DNA of 25,374 bases, taken from positions 1 to 25,374 of the forward strand of contig JAFAGR010000091.1 in NCBI GenBank assembly GCA_023422565.1, given 5' to 3'. Source of the DNA: Bacteroidota bacterium. Lineage in GTDB: Bacteria; Bacteroidota; Bacteroidia; Chitinophagales; Chitinophagaceae. Made by a program: the position numbers and the translations under genes. Numbering within the stretch: position 1 is the stretch's first letter; every line of letters starts with the position of its first letter. Shown here one piece after another: positions 24,173 through 25,374 of the stretch. Under the pieces are notes generated by a model that saw only the letters and a program-made list of their open reading frames with translations, had not been told where the DNA came from and ran no database searches.

Positions 24173-24919
24173 TTGGACAGAAAAATAAGGATAGGCGCGG
24201 TGAGTTATTTAAACACGCTGCCCCTGGTGTATGGATTGAAAAAAGGAGAGATAAGTTCATTAATGGAATTATCATTTGATTATCCGGCAAAGGTTGCACA
24301 GGCCTTGCTGGAAGACAGTGTTGACGTGGGGCTGATACCTGTGGCGATGATCCCAAAGATCAAAGACGCTCACATCATTTCCGACTATTGTATAGCCGCA
24401 TCAGGCCCGGTGGCAAGCGTCTGTATTTTTGCGGAGAGGCCACTGGAAGAACTGACTCACATTTACCTCGATTATCAAAGCCGCACCTCGGTGAATCTTG
24501 CCAGGATTCTGCTTAAAGAATATTGGAAGCATGATGTGGCCTTTTTGCCGGCTGAAAATAATTTTATTGACAACATCGCCGGCACAACAGGCGCAGTAAT
24601 AATTGGAGATCGGGCACTTAAACAATTATTGGTTTCAAAATTTTCTTACGACCTGGCAGAGGCATGGATCCAACACACAGGCTTGCCATTTGTATTTGCA
24701 GCCTGGGTTGCCAATAAAGTACTGCCCAGAAATTTTGTTGATGCGTTCAACAAGGCTACCGGTGAGGGTTTAGATCACCTGGATGAAATTGTGCGCGGTG
24801 TTGATGTGCCATATTACGATCTGAAAAAGTATTATTCAGAAGATGTCGATTATAAGCTCGACGACAGGAAATTGAAGGCGATAAACCTGTTTCATGAAAA
24901 GTTGCTCCGGCTGGAGTAA
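24173..24919 (+). CDS. mqnA: Chorismate dehydratase MqnA (futalosine pathway)
   Basis: The product (248 residues from TTG) begins IRIGAVSYLNTLPLVYGL, the hallmark N-terminus of MqnA/MqnD periplasmic-binding-like enzymes. SVDVGLIPVAMIP and AGTTGAVIIGDRALKQL continue the fold. MqnA dehydrates chorismate to 3-enolpyruvylbenzoate, the first step of futalosine menaquinone synthesis; the SYLNT start favours MqnA over MqnD. TTG at 24173 directly follows AAAGGAG (24166-24172), an unusually short spacing. An alternative ATG at 24128 would add 15 residues but lies upstream of the -7 box at 24145 and inside the complement of the purB start. No other mqn gene is in the window. Confidence 0.88.
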   Translation: MDRKIRIGAVSYLNTLPLVYGLKKGEISSLMELSFDYPAKVAQALLEDSVDVGLIPVAMIPKIKDAHIISDYCIAASGPVASVCIFAERPLEELTHIYLDYQSRTSVNLARILLKEYWKHDVAFLPAENNFIDNIAGTTGAVIIGDRALKQLLVSKFSYDLAEAWIQHTGLPFVFAAWVANKVLPRNFVDAFNKATGEGLDHLDEIVRGVDVPYYDLKKYYSEDVDYKLDDRKLKAINLFHEKLLRLE

Positions 24920-24923
24920 GTTA

Positions 24924-25056
24924 AGGGTTACAGGGAATAGGCTACTGGCAACAGGCTACACGCCACAGGGAGAACGGCTGAAAACCACAACCAGAAATCA
25001 AAAACCAGAAACCAAAAACCAGAAACCAAAATCCAGAAACCAGGAACCAGGAACTA
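24924..25056. repeat. 7-bp-periodic array F filling the mqnA-flippase gap
   Basis: Nineteen units with an unbroken 7-bp phase start 5 bases after the mqnA stop and end exactly at the stop codon of the convergent gene (25054-25056, inside the unit GGAACTA). Left units look like CAGGCTA and TAGGCTA; right units alternate GAAACCA and AAAACCA. Cytosines or guanines keep their place within the unit while the other bases vary. No ORF or RNA gene was found in this gap. Confidence 0.92.
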
Positions 25057-25374
25057 CAAACCCTCCTTTTCTCTTCTAAAAAAACGATTTCTTAAAGAAT
25101 AAACAACCGGCTTTACATCCGGCGAAATGTTGCGGTAATACACTACGCAAATGAAAATGGTGGCAAACATAAGCGGGTTCAAAATTAGATTCCACAGCCC
25201 GGTTGTTTCCTTCAACGTAAACCAGGTAATAAAATACGAACCGGCTGCAGTAATGATCACCTCAAGTGTTTTGCGCGTGAAGGGCTGCATATTGTACTTC
25301 TTCCACAAAAAATGAAAGCGTATATAATTATAAATGAAGAATGATACCACATTTGCAATTGCAGGGCCGAGGAT
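25054..25374 (-). CDS. Probable polysaccharide flippase (MOP family), C-terminal fragment
   Basis: The frame is open through the right edge, so the gene continues beyond the window; 106 residues are visible. They show ILGPAIANVVSFFIYNYIR, then a membrane segment (VIITAAGSYFITWFTL), a second (LILNPLMFATIFICVVYYRNI), and a basic tail (RNRFFRREKEGL). The GPAIANV-x-x-x-x-x-YNYIR pattern, followed by W/Y-x-MQPF and paired C-terminal helices, is typical of the last segments of Wzx-like oligosaccharide flippases in Bacteroidota. These move lipid-linked sugars across the inner membrane. Family assignment from the tail only is moderate. Confidence 0.6.
   Translation of the reverse strand: MLGPAIANVVSFFIYNYIRFHFLWKKYNMQPFTRKTLEVIITAAGSYFITWFTLKETTGLWNLILNPLMFATIFICVVYYRNISPDVKPVVYSLRNRFFRREKEGL

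Overview
The window looks like a chromosomal segment of a Bacteroidota bacterium, most probably of the Chitinophagales/Chitinophagaceae type. Four things point there: a giant surface protein ending in a T9SS type B (gliding-motility) sorting domain, -7 promoter boxes of the Bacteroidota form TAnnTTTG a few bases before start codons, a near absence of Shine-Dalgarno sequences, and a gene set typical of the group (YtxJ bacilliredoxin, DUF6580, MqnA, Lys1-like dehydrogenase). There is no phage, plasmid, IS transposase, CRISPR array or defence island. Most of the window is a core-genome mosaic of short operons.

Left part (1-5600): the last 45 codons of a P1-family (DmpA-type) peptidase, a gap full of 7-bp-periodic repeats, and a 1516-residue secreted protein on the minus strand made of 22 tandem units of about 52 residues with paired cysteines. 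Upstream of it lies a two-gene unit: a 34-residue lipoprotein and the bacilliredoxin ytxJ.

Middle (5700-13400): a DnaQ/ExoX-like exonuclease, a polyprenol-phosphate mannosyltransferase-like enzyme, xerD, a YkgJ-type cysteine-cluster protein, yraN, a DUF6580 membrane protein, a 239-bp element bounded by 25-bp inverted repeats, rnhA translationally coupled to an acyl-CoA carboxylase beta subunit, and two overlapping genes for exported proteins of unknown function.

Right part (13400-25374): two overlapping genes for polytopic membrane proteins, an SRPBCC/AHSA1-like protein, tRNA-Leu(CAA) with a clear terminator, a Lys1-like dehydrogenase, a tRNA-modification pair (tsaD then trmN6), a MacB/FtsX-type permease, prfC, an unknown protein, purB and mqnA divergent from one palindromic promoter, a second heptad-repeat gap, and the C-terminus of a probable MOP-family polysaccharide flippase.

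No defence or biosynthetic system hides here. The least explained signal is between genes. At least five gaps carry arrays with an exact 7-bp period but different unit sequences, and several arrays run in phase into the neighbouring stop codon. Other items worth attention are the inverted-repeat element at 9906-10144, an extended promoter motif around TTTGCGCAAA, and the 22-unit surface protein.
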